Positions 1 through 11,190 of a stretch of 64,000 nucleotides of DNA are shown piece after piece. The first letter of the stretch is position 1; every line of letters begins with the position of its first letter. A program made the position numbers and the translations under genes. This DNA comes from Anaspis maculata (Eukaryota > Arthropoda > Insecta > Coleoptera > Scraptiidae). The stretch is from positions 37,257,681 to 37,321,680 of the forward strand of contig OX421965.1 in NCBI GenBank assembly GCA_949128115.1, in the 5' to 3' direction. The notes beneath the pieces were generated by a model. That model was given only the letters and a program-made list of their open reading frames with translations. It searched no databases and had not been told where the DNA came from.

Positions 1-112
1 AAATTTGAATTCTACGAGAAAAATGTTCAGGAAAACTTTCTTCCCCCACCAAATTATTCCACCGAGAAAAATTCCAACAGGGAGGGAGGGAATCTCGGTG
101 GATCACCCTGTA
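1..112. repeat. Orphan right end of a CAGGGTG-type element
   Basis: The stretch ends in CACCCTG followed by TA at 104-112, the same terminus that closes the palindromic elements elsewhere in the window. The segments CCACCGAG near 59-66 and CTCGGTGG near 94-101 form a small inverted repeat just inside this end. The left terminus lies outside the window or is lost. Confidence 0.5.
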
Positions 113-1030
113 CATAGCTTTGACATGCAGTGCAGGATATCCCATTATTTGCTCGCGTAGCGGTCCTACAACAAGGCTTATTGGAATTTTCATAGTCCCG
201 CTGAAGTAAATAAGATTCTTTTAATGAATTAGAGTTGGGATGTCAACGTAGATACCTACAAAATACGTTGAAATTAAAGAAACAAAAAGCATTTAGTGCC
301 CAATTCGCGTAAAATGGCTAAGCTTTCTTCTGCCAGTTACCTAAGGGACTGCCTCAAATACACCCCAAGGGATCGGAAGCCACTGTTTGGCACAGAACCT
401 GCCAAGTTTGAGTTTCTAAACACCACGACCAACAGAGAAGTTGGTCGTTTCAGGAACTTAATTCGAGGAACGATAATTCGAATTTAAAACTCAAAGAATT
501 TTTCTCAATTTTCTCACAAATGACAAAAATGTCTCACCTAAAGCTACCTGACTAAAGAACGAAACATGACTGGTTGCCCCAAAAAACCTTTCAAGTGTTC
601 GATTTCATCCAGCATGTGGTCTAGGAGGATCATGACAAAAAAAAAATTAAATGGGCAGGCATTTAGGCAACTGATGAAATTATGAAAGTAGAATGGTGTT
701 GAAAAAAAGCTTGTCACTTACCAATCGGTCTACTTGACATTTACACTATCCAAGAGATAAAAGCAAAATGCCTGCTGGAGATAACTGGGCTTAAATTGTG
801 GCTTGGATATTTTTATATGCATAGCATGATGTGTATCACGTAATAATAATTCACAAACAATGTGACGTGAATGTTTGCTAGATGCATCTCTTATGGCTAG
901 GTAAGTATACAGTGTACGGAGATAATAAATTAGTAATGAGACAAGTTTTGCAAAGTTTCCTCTTGAAATTTTTGCGCAATATTACATTATTACAAGAAGC
1001 TAGAAAATTACGATCTCGGCTCCATTTACG
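113..1030. other. Intergenic, no gene recognised
   Basis: Only a 63-codon open frame (296-487), without an ATG start or a recognisable domain, lies here. No splice-supported exon, RNA gene or transposon boundary was found. Confidence 0.4.
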
Positions 1031-1210
1031 TTGACACCATCTTTCTCCAGACTTTTGTTGGTAACGAAACACCATCCCATTCTTTCAGCACACATTTTCA
1101 AGTTCAAAAAGGGGAAGGCAAATGTTGGACCTCGTCCCGATTCCAAGCTAAATTTTTTTTGCGTCGCATTATGTCTTCTTCTTGTGATTATTTTCGATAG
1201 TCGCAATAAA
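1031..1210. repeat. Dispersed repeat A, right-part copy
   Basis: The segment matches 25385-25540 along its length, for example CCAGACTTTTGTTGG against CTAGACTTTTGTTGG, followed by similar AACACATCNCATTC text and a shared TTGCGTCG-ATTAT stretch. In the 25-kb copy this part follows directly after repeat A left part, but here it precedes it by about 0.8 kb. The family is unidentified. Confidence 0.5.
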
Positions 1211-1449
1211 GAGGTCCGGTTAGGCATAAGTGACAGGTGACAGCGATGCCAGGTGATTGTTACTTTTGCCGCCAGTCTATGACCCTGTTCCTCTGTTGAC
1301 AGTATGTAAATATCAACTCAAGCGAAAGCGCCCCCTATACAAGTAATCGCCCTATTAGCTTATAACGAGCTACAACTAACAACTCTACTTTGTCCGTCAT
1401 TTCTTCTCCAGTCCCGTCCCCACTGCATCTCCAGTAAAGAAAACCCCAT

Positions 1450-2000
1450 GAGTAGTAAAACGTTCGAAGAAGTTGAAGGAAAATCAACTGATTCCCTGTA
1501 AGACATGGTAACGTCTACAACGTCAACTTCGCAAAACCGAACCCAACTGAAAGACAAGTCTATACGAATTCCACCTGAAGAACCATCAGACAAGAAGAAG
1601 CTCAATATCATATGGATGGAGACAACGACAATAAAACGTTCTCGTTTGAAGAACATTGCCAGGACACTAAAAAGAAATGTGCGAGGAGTAACTCACTTTG
1701 CAAACTAATAATTGGTATTTCTTGGAGGAGCGAAACCACACATTCTACGTATCCAGTTGTTGCCCAAATGTCCTTCAGTTGCTAAATATGCTGTACCAGT
1801 TTGGAATACTGCCCGTGCAAGACTTATTGATGTCGCGATCAATGAAAGCGGAAGGATCATATCACTTATATCAGGCTGTCTTAAGCCGACAGCAGTCGAT
1901 AAGATTTTGATGGGAATTGCTCCTTATCACGTTAGGCGACAAGTTGCTGTTGAAGTGGGAAAGAAAAAGCACTCATATCTTCATCGTGTATTGTATCAAA
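1450..2000 (+). pseudogene. LINE reverse transcriptase C-terminal remnant (jockey-like)
   Basis: This is a broken fragment of the reverse transcriptase ORF of a non-LTR retrotransposon. Reading through frameshifts gives, in order, SSKTFEEVEGKSTDSL, then KKKLNIIWMETTT, then SFEEHCQDTKKKCARSNSL, and finally AKYAVPVWNTARARLIDVAI followed by SGCLKPTAVDKI and GIAPYHVRRQVA. These blocks correspond to the conserved order seen in jockey-type elements (FEEIE..LT.AL, LN..WNG, LSFKEHC..TK.K...RN, AEY..PVW..S....LD, ..TGCLRPT, .LAGI.P...RR). That match comes from knowledge of the family; no alignment was run. At least two frame changes and a stop make it non-functional. The catalytic YXDD core is not present in this piece. 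The 3-prime end runs into dispersed repeat A near 2045. Confidence 0.75.
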
Positions 2001-2044
2001 CCTCAGCTGATGGCTTCGTCCAATCTGCCGGAGTGGACCGCGGA

Positions 2045-2460
2045 CAAATCAAAAGTCGTCCTGGTCAAAGCCCGGGTGAGCGGCCGTCTCGGGTGATAAC
2101 GGCCAGGATGAAATTTCAAAATTTGTAGCTCCCGTACGAACTGAACTGCAAACTTAATTTGATTCTTTTTTGTGTTACTTCCTACCAAATCTGGTTCCAC
2201 TCCATCAGATGGATTTTGAATAATTGAATGGAACAATTTTGAATGTCGACATTTCTTCAATTAACTACCTGCCTATTGAAAGGTGACAGTTGGGGAAAAT
2301 AGTTTCAATTGTTCTCTGAATCGTTTTTTCTGGGACTTTCAAATGATATTTTGCAAGTCAGGTTCAGTGAGATATAGAAAGTGACATTTTCGTTTGACAT
2401 ATACGACAGACAAAGTAGACTGGGCTCACCGCAGAGTGAAACTTTGACTATATGCCAAAT
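2045..2460. repeat. Dispersed repeat A, left-part copy
   Basis: The segment is homologous to 24901-25370: GTCGTCCTGG, then TCTCGGGTG, then AACTGCAAACTTAATTTGA and TTCCTNCCAA-NTGGTTCCA, then CAAGTCAGGTTCNGTGAGAT, occur in the same order and spacing. It directly follows the LINE remnant, so it could be the 3-prime region of that element, but no tail or target duplication was seen. Confidence 0.6.
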
Positions 2461-2502
2461 TTCAACTTGATCGGATCAACGACTCTAGTGAGACCGTCGA
2501 TA

Positions 2503-2556
2503 CCGAGACTTGTCTCGTCTCGTCTCGAAATCTCGAGACAAGACGAGACGTTTCGA
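2503..2556. repeat. GAGAC-rich short hairpin
   Basis: Iterated GTCTC units on the left and GAGAC units on the right form an imperfect palindrome around AAAT. It may be a chance simple-sequence hairpin. Confidence 0.45.
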
Positions 2557-2814
2557 GTATTCAAGGTGGATTTCCAAGTGGCACGGATTTTTCCAATTGA
2601 TGTTTGACACTTACCTTGAACCTTTTGACACTTACTTGTCTTGTCATCCACAATGAAGTTAATTATAACAGACGAATTTTACTTCAATTTTTGGAAATTT
2701 GAGGTCAGTTTGTTTGAAAATTTATGTTCTTACAACTCACCCTATCCTATGTCATACAAAAAAAAATCGTGGCAAAAAAAAATGGTTTCAAACTTCTTTT
2801 CGAGCGGTTTATGG

Positions 2815-3068
2815 CTTACCCTGTATAGAAAGTAGAAATTAAGTACATTATCCAGTGATTGATATTATTTACTAATGATTCTGCCATAAGCAGTTTACTA
2901 AAATATTCCGAAGTAACGAAACTAGAAGGGATCGAAGGACCACTCTTTGACCCTTCATAACTTTAAAAATAAAAGTCGAAGATTTTTTTCATCATTTTTT
3001 TGTAGGCTTCATAGAAGTTTTCATATACCGTAGTACTGTCGGAATGCGTTACTTTTGAGACACCTGTA
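2815..3068. repeat. Truncated CAGGGTG-family arm
   Basis: The segment runs from CTTACCCTGTATAG to GACACCTGTA. In order it contains blocks also seen at 22135-22367 and, in reverse, at 32346-32600 (a match to ATCCAGTG-TGATAT, a CAGTTTACTAAA block, a GGGAT/GGGTT block and CTTTGACCCTTC). It looks like one half of a palindromic element whose other half is lost. Confidence 0.5.
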
Positions 3069-3086
3069 TATGTATATGTATAGGTA

Positions 3087-4109
3087 CAGGTGTCCCGAAA
3101 TTCATGCAACAAAATTTACAGAGAGGTAGACAATTAAAAAATAAGGGGACTTCCTCAATAAAAATACTCTCGCAAACGTAATAACGGAGATACAGGCCTT
3201 CAAAGTTGGTTTTTCAAAACAGTTTTTTTGACATAACTTTTGACCCGTCAAGCCGATTTTATTCAAATTTGAACCACAGTTCACTAAAATAAGTCTCTGT
3301 CGAACAATGATAACGTATTCCATAAAACATTTTCAGGGGCGAAGATAATAGAAGGTACCTTCCCCCCTTTTCCCCTCTTTTTCACCCCTCTGAATATTTT
3401 TGGAAGTGGTTGCAATTTTTGGATTTTACGTTCAATTTAGAGAAAAAAGTTACTCCTGCAAAATTTTGATTAGAGGCTTCATTTTCGAGATATTTGAGTT
3501 TGAAACTTCGGAGAACATCTCGAAAACACCACTTTCAAGGTCTTGAAAATTAAATTCAAGAAAACTCAAGATTCCTCAACTGAAATAAGTTTTCCAGGTG
3601 TTTGAAGTTGATAAACTACCATTTTTGCTGAAAAACATGAAGCTTTTCAGAAAAAAAAAATGGGCCCTGAAAAGTGGCGATTTTGAGATGTTTTCCAAAC
3701 TTTCAAACACAAATATCTCGGCAATGAAGCGCCTAGTCAAAATTTTGCGAGAGTAACTTTTTTCTTTAAATTGAACGTAGAACTCAAAAAAACTGAAACC
3801 ATTTTTGGAATTGTTTAGGGGGTTGGAAAATAGGGGAAAAAGGGGGAAGGTATCCCCTATTATCTTCGCTCTTGAAGATGTTTAATGAAATGCGTTATTA
3901 TTCTTCAATAGAAACTTATTTTAGTGAACGTTGGTTCTTTGGATAAAATCGGTTAAACGGTTCAAAAGTTATGGAAAAAAACTATTTTAAAAAACCAGTT
4001 TTGAAGGCCTGTATCTCTTTATTACGTTTGCGAGAGTAGTTTTATTAAGAAAGTCGACTTATTTTTCTACCTCTCCGTAAATTTTGATGCATTAATTCCG
4101 GGACACCTG
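3087..4109. repeat. Long palindromic TIR element (1.02 kb) with CAGGTGTCCC ends
   Basis: The left end CAGGTGTCCCG and the right end CGGGACACCTG are flanked by TA at 3085-3086 and 4110-4111. Nearly the whole element folds back. For example the left arm has GGAGATACAGGCCTTCAAAG and the right arm CTTNAAGGCCTGTATCTC; the left has CAGGGGCGAAGATAATAG and the right TATTATCTTCGC near 3856. The centre lies near 3600. No coding potential is visible. A single-arm relative lies at 47101-47420. Confidence 0.85.
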
Positions 4110-4111
4110 TA

Positions 4112-4461
4112 CAGGGTGTTTCGCAATTACGGTTACAAACTTCTAGGAGAGATTCTCCATCAAAAATGGACGAGGAAAAAATATAACTTCGATGTCCTAA
4201 AATGCTCCGTTTTCTTTGTGTTTGATAAGAAAAGTGTGATATTGATTCATTATTATATTAAAATGAGCGTTAGGAATTCAAAATAAAATTAAAAAAATAT
4301 AGTTGCCATTTGAAAAACAAAAGTTGACTGTCAGTGCCCAGAAGGGGACGTTTTTGGGACGTGCCCAAGTAGTTTTGATTTGCGAAATGTTGAATTAAAA
4401 AACAAATAAGGTTGTAAAAATAGAAAAATCTAGTATTTACCTATTTGAAATTTGTTTTCGG
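4112..4461. repeat. Left end of another CAGGGTG element, partner not found
   Basis: CAGGGTGTTTCGC begins immediately after the TA that closes the preceding element, so two elements share one TA. No inverted partner was found within the next kilobase. The rest of the stretch is AT-rich and without a recognised feature. Confidence 0.4.
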
Positions 4462-4473
4462 TATTATTATTAG

Positions 4474-4555
<82 letters not shown>
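4462..4555. repeat. Compound microsatellite (ATT)n-(ATC)n
   Basis: About 15 ATT units are followed by alternating ATC/ATT and then about 13 ATC units. Long Ser, Leu, Met and Ile homopolymer frames over it are artefacts. The CCGAAAAAT that follows also occurs beside ATT runs inside the hAT elements near 38715 and 49675, so this may be part of an eroded hAT element. Confidence 0.9.
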
Positions 4556-4556
<1 letters not shown>

Positions 4557-5919
4557 CGAAAAATTTACGCCTGTAGGAATGTTTTATCTTTCCACCTCGC
4601 TTTTGACTTTTATTATCCAAAAATTTTCCTGTCCTGATTTTGATTTTTGAGAATCTGGCATCTTTGGTCGGGGGGAGAGGAGGGGAGAGGCCCCTTGCCA
4701 TGAATTTGCCCAGGCTCTTTCAAGGGTTCCAGCACGCGCCTGTCAGAACAGTACCGCGATATATGGAATCTTTCATGAACCTCACAAAAAAAAACCTGTA
4801 AAACATGTTTCGACTTTATCCATTTTTGAAATTATGGTGGAACAAAGTTTAGTCCTTCGAACTCTTCTGGTTCCTATATTTCAAAAGATTTTAGTCGACT
4901 GTTGGTGGTGGAACTATGGGAAAGAAATACCAACCACTGGGTGTGTACTAGATTTTCATTTACTATGTACTATGTATGGGGTCATGGAGTAAATAAAATA
5001 CAATATCTCCAAAAATCTCCCCCCGAAAAAATACTTGATAGAACATCGTGTGAACGTTTTGTCTACATCGGTTTCCAATCTAATACTCATACCTTGGCTT
5101 GTAGGGAATGGTAGGGTTATGTTTTCATTGATACTTTCGATTTTGAAAGGCCTACTAGTGTAGTGGCAGGCAACTTTGAAATTATTTTAATAAAAAAAAT
5201 ACTTCATTATTCCGAAGTGACCTTAATGTACGCCACAGGTGCCACCCTTCAACATCGAAATCGAGAGCATATATTTCCAAAAAATTAACCTACATATTTT
5301 TTTCTAATAGGTAGGTAAAGTATAAATATGGGATTTTGTTCTGAATTTTATTCGAAAATCAAAACCCTCGCCTCGAAGTTAACAATGACAAAAGATTTTT
5401 TTCAACTTCGACGACCTCTGAGTGTTTCAATGTAAACGAGCCGCCCTCAATGAATTTTTGTCAGGTGAAATTCAGAAAATGTCCCGAAATCCGTCGATTT
5501 TTGTTTCGGATATACTTACCCTTTCCAAATTAGGTGCGTATTTATAGCTCAAGAATGAGCCCAAAAGTATCTATAATTCTACCAGTTGACAGAAGAACAT
5601 TTCTGCAAAAAAAGAAAAAATACATAATATAAAAACTAACTTACTATTTTGTTCTAATTTTCCTTGAAGGGGCCAAAACTACTTCCTTCATCAACCTAGC
5701 AACGGAGTGTAAGACTTGTGAAGGTGGGTGTACGGAGGGGTGTAGTATTACCTAACGCTATTAGGGAACGATAACGGAAGTAATCATCAGGATGTATGAG
5801 GAACTGATACCATTTACTTAAATGGGACAGCCAAGATAACATTCAATATTAATTATTCACCCAATTAAATTTACAGGAGAATAAAACGAGAGCGCGGCCC
5901 ACAATCTTGAAATGAGTGT
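4556..5919. other. Intergenic, repeat debris only
   Basis: 4820-4990 shares an ACCACTGGGTGTGTAC stretch and nearby blocks with the CAGGGTG-family arm at 32520-32590. No exon with supported splice sites was found. Confidence 0.4.
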
Positions 5920-5925
5920 TTTATT
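5920..5925 (-). other. Poly(A) signal of the metallothionein-like gene
   Basis: TTTATT on the plus strand reads AATAAA on the minus strand, 110 nt past the stop codon at 6035-6037. It implies a short 3-prime UTR. Confidence 0.7.
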
Positions 5926-6034
5926 GGTTGCATATACACCGCACCAGGAAGTTGACATCGAAATTATATTACATTATTGCGTCTTCATGTCGAAAGTATA
6001 ACATTTTTTTCACAAAAACAAAAGAGAGTTGAAA

Positions 6035-6351
6035 TTAAGCAGGTTTCTTGCAGCATGTTCCTTGATCACCACCGGTAGCACCTGAGCCGTCCTTTTTGCA
6101 GCAAGCACAGTTGCAGTTTCCGCCTTTGCAACAGCTTTTCTGGGCCCCCTTGTCTGCCGGCTTGTCACCGCCCTCATTTTTCATGCCTACAACGCAATTA
6201 CAATGGATTATATTTCTATTACTTATTACTTGCTTCCGGCTACCGTGAATTTTTATTTGGAAATAAAACCAAAGAAACGGATTCACTGAAAGCAGAACTT
6301 AAATAAAATTTAAAAAAATCTACCTTTGCAGCAGGAATCTCCGGAGCTCAT
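6035..6351 (-). CDS. Metallothionein-like Cys-rich small protein, two exons
   Basis: Exon 1 is 6351-6324 (ATG, 28 nt) and exon 2 is 6186-6035 (152 nt, TAA). The 137-bp intron begins GTAGAT and ends TTGTAG and splits a Gly codon. The product is 59 aa, starts MSSGDSCCKG and contains CCKGGNCNCACCKKDG. It has 10 Cys at about residues 7, 8, 28, 29, 34, 36, 38, 39, 54 and 55, many Lys and Gly, and no aromatic residue. These are hallmarks of metallothioneins, cytosolic thiolate chaperones for Zn, Cu and Cd. The start was chosen because the longer upstream reading frame of exon 2 lacks Cys, whereas splicing adds an in-frame CC pair behind a clean ATG. A TATA box lies at 6500-6507 and AATAAA at 5920-5925. 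I saw no clear metal-response element. Other Cys-rich small proteins cannot be fully excluded. Confidence 0.82.
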
Positions 6352-6499
6352 GTTGATGATTCGATATTCGTTGGGCTACTAAACAGCGTTAAACTGTTCA
6401 ATTATTATGCAACTAGCGTGGTTAAGTGTGAAATTAGTTCGGATAAGACCAGGCTAGTGTAAACTAGAGATAAGTAATCGAAAGATATTGCATTTAACG

Positions 6500-6507
6500 C
6501 TTTTATA
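6500..6507 (-). promoter_or_regulatory. TATA box of the metallothionein-like gene
   Basis: Minus strand TATAAAAG, 149 nt upstream of the ATG. Transcription would begin about 30 nt downstream, giving a 5-prime UTR of about 120 nt. Confidence 0.6.
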
Positions 6508-7518
6508 GTAAGTAGGTACGCAGTAACTACCTATCGTTTCACCGTTCTTTTGAGGTGCATTTCCGTGTAAAAATTGAATGTGCTAACAATTTAGTGGCGC
6601 AACTTTTGTCGGAAAGCCCTTGATAAAACCATGTATTTGTCCGATTATTCCAGTAATTACGTATTTTTACAGTAAGGTCGTAAAATGTAATTATGGACAT
6701 TTTCTGAAATTGATTTCGTATCAGTGATTCACGCCGGTATAAAAATTCGGATAGGTTTTTGATTATTGTTCTAATAAACTAGGCGACAATTACTATTGCA
6801 GATTATGGAAATCAGCGTTACTCAATCTGTTTTATTGTAATAAGGGTTCGTATCTTTTTGTTTCTTCACAGTAGTACCTAGGCAGGCCGTTCACGACTAT
6901 TTTTGAACGTCATACTTGAAAGAAATAGGTAGCTAGGTACCTACTTAGGTATAGAAATTGCAGAATTATTTGGTAAGTTGATAATAGAAGTTTAAATAAA
7001 TAAACAATAATTTTTAAACATGTCATTTAGTGTTTTATGGAGTTTTATGTCGTGACTGTGCATAGGCTATTGTTTCTTGAAGGTTTTTTGATGACTAGTA
7101 GGTAGATATTTTAATGATGGCGATTTACTTGAAAATCAAATTTGTTAGAATATGCACTATCAACGCAATTGGAAAAACCATATTCTGAGTCACTTCACTC
7201 AACTTCACAAAAAAGGCTGGAATAAATGAAAAAAAAAAACAACTTAAAATGAACTTATTAAAACGTTCTTACTTATTTGAATGTTCTACTGAGACACTTT
7301 TTTCTTATGGAGTAAATATTGCCTATTGTTCAATAATGGGGAGAAATTTCAGTTGTAACCTGAATAGTCGTAAATGGGTAGGTAAGTACTATATTCGTGG
7401 GCAGATATTGTGGTAACATTAAAACTGAAAGTAGTGATATTGGATATGATAGGATATTGGGCATCATTCAAATAAACTATTCAATCTGGGACTGGAAGCT
7501 GATAATTATTTATTATCC
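6508..7518. other. Upstream region of the metallothionein-like gene, otherwise empty
   Basis: AT-rich DNA with scattered TAGGTA/TACCTA runs near 6890-6950. No exon, RNA gene or bounded element was found. Confidence 0.4.
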
Positions 7519-7700
7519 TATTACGAGTTGCGATTGCGAGAACGAGAAATTCCACAACATTCGAGAATAGACACGGAGGTATATACTGGTATATTCGAAA
7601 GGGTGGTTCTGAAATGTTCGAGCAAGATGGAAATTCCAACACGGGAATAAGACACATTGCACAATAATTGGTGGAGGTGCCGCATTTGAGAGCGTGTCGG
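7519..7700 (+). repeat. Possible degraded LTR fragment
   Basis: TATTACGAGTTGCGATT resembles the start of the LTR family in this window (TGTTACGAGCGGCGATT). Later TGGTGGAGGTGCCGCATTTG matches the GGCGGAGGTGCCGCATTTAC of the LTR copy at 54229. The sequence between is diverged. Confidence 0.35.
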
Positions 7701-8138
7701 AACATAAGTGAGCCCCATAAAGTTTTTTAGAGCTGCCGCGAATGAACTGACGGCCAGTGCTGGAACATTCTCGGAACAGACGACACGAGTATACCGTGCG
7801 CAAACTTCAAAGCCGGATTCTTTTTTCCCCTTAGAAATTTTCGGAAAACGCTCAGAGAGGTGAAATTGGTTTGTTCTGAGAGATATGTTTCAAGACAATT
7901 TTCGTTTTTTATCGCTTTCCGTTTTGAATGTGAGCCGTCAAGGTCATGTTTTGAAGACAAGCCTTTCCTTTTTTTATGGATTTGGATAGTTTATAAAATT
8001 CTGATTGCAGTAATATGCACATGGTTAGATTTTTTGTCGACAGTTAACGAGATATCAATTTTGAAAAGTGAAAACTGATGTAGTCCGGGGGCATCGGGTC
8101 AAAAAAGGCTTCGCCGTATGCGACTCCGTGAAGATATA

Positions 8139-8289
8139 CAGGGCGTCCCAAGGACTCGCGCCCCAAAAAAAGTGACATGTGCCAACAACAACAGTTTGCC
8201 AGAAAATGGAACAAAAATTATTGCTGCTTGCATGAAACAGTCATGAATCTTTTGAAGCCACTAATCCCAGTTACTAAATGTGAATGGAA
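8139..8289. repeat. Single CAGGGCGTCCC terminus beside the minisatellite
   Basis: CAGGGCGTCCCAAGG follows TA at 8137-8138, a variant of the palindrome family terminus. No partner end was found. Confidence 0.4.
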
Positions 8290-10755
8290 AAAATGCAAGA
8301 GGGCTCAGGAGGGGTTCAAACACCATTATTGAAGACACAATGGGGTCCAATGGGACTATGAACAACACATGAAAGCAAAAGAGGGCTTTTTGGGCATATG
8401 AGGCCACAAGCGGACCAAGTAGGGCTTCGAATACCAGACGAAAACACAAGTGTGCTTTCGATTGCTTGAAAGCTCCCGAAGACACGAAAAGTTGCAAGGA
8501 GGCTTATCAGGACTTGAAAAGACATTAAAGGCACAAGGAGGCTCAATAGTGCTTTGGATTACACAAAAAGGCAAAAGGGGCTCACGGGACCTCTGAACAC
8601 GTAAACAAACATAGGGAAACTCACCAGGGCTCCAAACAGTACTTGAGGTTGAGGACATACGGGGGTGTCCGATCGGCCCGATAAGGCTCCAAATGTTACA
8701 CGAAGGCACAAAGGTGTTTACTGAAGCTTCGAAAGCGACGGAAAAATGTAAGGAGACTCAGCAGGGCTTCAATCGACATTAAAGAAACAAGGGGGCCAGT
8801 AGGGCTTTTAACAATCAAAGAAGGCACAAGGGGGCTTACTAAAATATGGAGGGGCGAAAAAACCATAAGGGGCTTGAAACAAGAGTGTCCAATTGGGCTC
8901 TGAATAAGGGTGCTTACAACGCCATATGGAGACACCAAGGGTAGATACTACGATTCCGAAAGCAACATGAACACGCAAGGGGGCTCATCAGGGCTCAAAA
9001 CGATATATAAATACACAAAGGATTCACTGGAATTTCGAGGTAACACAGCAAGACAAAATGCGAGTCGCTTGAGCTCCAAAATATAGGAAGACATAAGGGG
9101 GCTCCTCAGAACTCCGAACACCTCAAGTAAACACAAAAGGGTTCATCGGGGCTCGAAACGACAAAAGAAGACACGAGGGCTCATCGGGGCTCCGATTGAC
9201 AAAGAAGAACTCTAGAAGTACAAAATCTGAGAAGATAGATTGTGGCTCGATAGAGTTCCAAAAGCAACATGAAGACACAATAAGGGGGCTCGTCAAGGCT
9301 TGAAGCGACGAATCAAATTGTCCACGCGTTGGGTTGTCCTGGCATCAGGATGGCCGGCGTCAAGCCGCTGTCCTGCTTTGACCAACTTGACGCCGGGACA
9401 ACTTGACGCCGGACGATTTGCGCCAGGGATTTTGTGAAAACAGAGTAAGGAAACATTTAAAGAAAATGAGAGAAAGAGATTCATCGGGAGTCGAAACGAC
9501 ACATGAAGACACAGGGTCCACTGGGGCTCCAAATCACACAGCAGAACACAATAAGGGCCTCTGGAACTCCAAAACACAAAAAGACATGAGCAGGGGCTCG
9601 GTTAGACTTCCGAAAACTTCAAGAAAACATTAAATGGTTCATCGGGGACCCGAAACGACCCAAAATGACACCACGGGGGCCGGTAAGGCTCCAAAGTAAA
9701 AAATATATACAAAGAGGCTCGATAGTATCGAAATTGCCAAGAAAATACAAGGGGGTCATGGAGAACAATACGGTACCTGAATAATGATAGAAGGGGGGGC
9801 TCTGATTGACACAGCAAAACATAATGGGTCGCTCGAACCCCAAAACATGAGAAAATAAGTGAGCATGAAGGGCTCGCTATTTCCGAAAACCGCAGAAAAC
9901 ATGAAGCTCATCGTCGAAATGACACATACAGACACAAAAAGGCCTATTGGAGCTCCGATCGACAGAACAAGGCATGAAGGCCGCCCGAGGGGGTGCCATC
10001 GCCATATAGGACTAGAAACATAGGGATATACAAGAGGGTTCATCAGGGCTTCACAAAATACCACATGAAGATACGAGGGGGATTATCAGGTTTCAAAACG
10101 ACAAATACTGACAAAAGGGGTCCGTTAAACATAGCAAGACACAACGAGGGCCGCTCCAATTCGGTGAGGAGGTGGATTTCCTGTGACATTGGATAGAAGC
10201 ATGGTCACGCGTGAAAGATCTTATAGGTCGCAGTGCAGAAAGGATCCTCCGAGACTAAACGACCACCTCTAATCTACATCGAGGGTCGCTAGAATACCAA
10301 GATATAAGAAGACAAAATGGAACTCGTTGCGGGGCTGGAAGCTTCACCATAGACACATGGCCCAGATTGACCCAGCAAAAAAGAATGGGGGCCGGCAGGG
10401 TTCCAAAGCACAAGAAGATACAAGGGGGCTCGATAGAATTTAGAGCTCTACCTGAAAACACAAGGTCATCGAGGGGGCTATCAGGGTTCGTAAAAATACT
10501 GGAAAAACAGAGTGGCTCCAGTGCAGTTTCGCAAATAACACGAATACACAAGTAGAGGGCTCGTCAGGGCTTGAAATGACACATAAAGACACATGGGGGC
10601 TGTGACTTCGAGTTATACAGCAAGACACAACTGAGGTCATTATGACTCAAAAACATAAGACACAAGTAGGCATAAGGGGCTTGCTAGTCCCGAAAAACCA
10701 CAGGAAAACACAAGGGGGCCAATTGGGGGACTAAAAGACACAAATTGGCCAACCA
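8290..10755. repeat. Degenerate minisatellite block 1 (unit about 42 bp)
   Basis: About 2.5 kb consists of a tandem, poorly conserved unit. In order the unit contains AAGGGGGCTC, ATCAGGGCT(C/T), (G/C)AAACGACAC and ATGAAGACACA, recurring every 40-60 bp. The same unit builds the blocks at 55085-56510 and 57695-58370. A foreign segment at about 9310-9425 holds inverted CCGGCGTCAAG/CTTGACGCCGG pairs and looks like a small insertion. Open frames on both strands are by-products of the GC-richer unit, with no domains or stable composition. Confidence 0.85.
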
Positions 10756-10796
10756 GAGTCCCGAAATTATGATAACTCCTAGCGTCAAGTTGTCGC

Positions 10797-11190
10797 TATA
10801 ATTCGATTCGAATATAATTGAGACGATCGTTTAAAAACAGTTTATAAGTGCGTACTACAATAAATACACGCCAACAGTTATTTACTTAAGAATATCCTTA
10901 TGACATAACACGCTTTTTCAAATCGCTCGCTACCACTTCGCATTTCAATTCATAACTGCTCGTGAGGCAACGATTGATGCCCCATATAGGTCCGACTAAT
11001 CCATTTCTAATGTTCCATACATTCTCCAGCAGTTTCCATAGTGATCCGGCATACGATTTTCTGGGCGACTCCCGAATAATCACACACCTTCCGCGTGCTT
11101 CCCGTGTGCTCCGAAATGTCTGCACCTCCGCCAAAATGGACAGATGTGCCTTGATCGAGCGTTGAAGGTTCCCCATGCCAAGCATAGAAA
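10797..11190 (-). repeat. Degraded LTR, reverse orientation
   Basis: Reading on the minus strand, the order CGCCAAAATGG, then TGGAGAATGTATGGAACATT, then GTGTATTTATTGTAGTACGC and AACGATCGTCTCAATTATAT matches the LTR at 58543-59077. The outer terminus (TGTTACG...) is missing and the inner end is diverged. No target duplication was found. Confidence 0.65.

Noticed and set aside
4441..4701. Open frames with runs of Met, Ile, Leu and Ser
   Set aside because: Direct translations of the ATT/ATC microsatellite.
8261..10640. Many 60-117 codon open frames on both strands in the minisatellite blocks (also 55106-56369 and 57915-58310)
   Set aside because: They come from the repeat unit itself, lack consistent frame, starts or domains, and overlap each other on both strands.
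8290..10755. Resemblance to a CRISPR array because of regularly spaced repeats
   Set aside because: Units are degenerate and contiguous without unique spacers, and the genome is eukaryotic.
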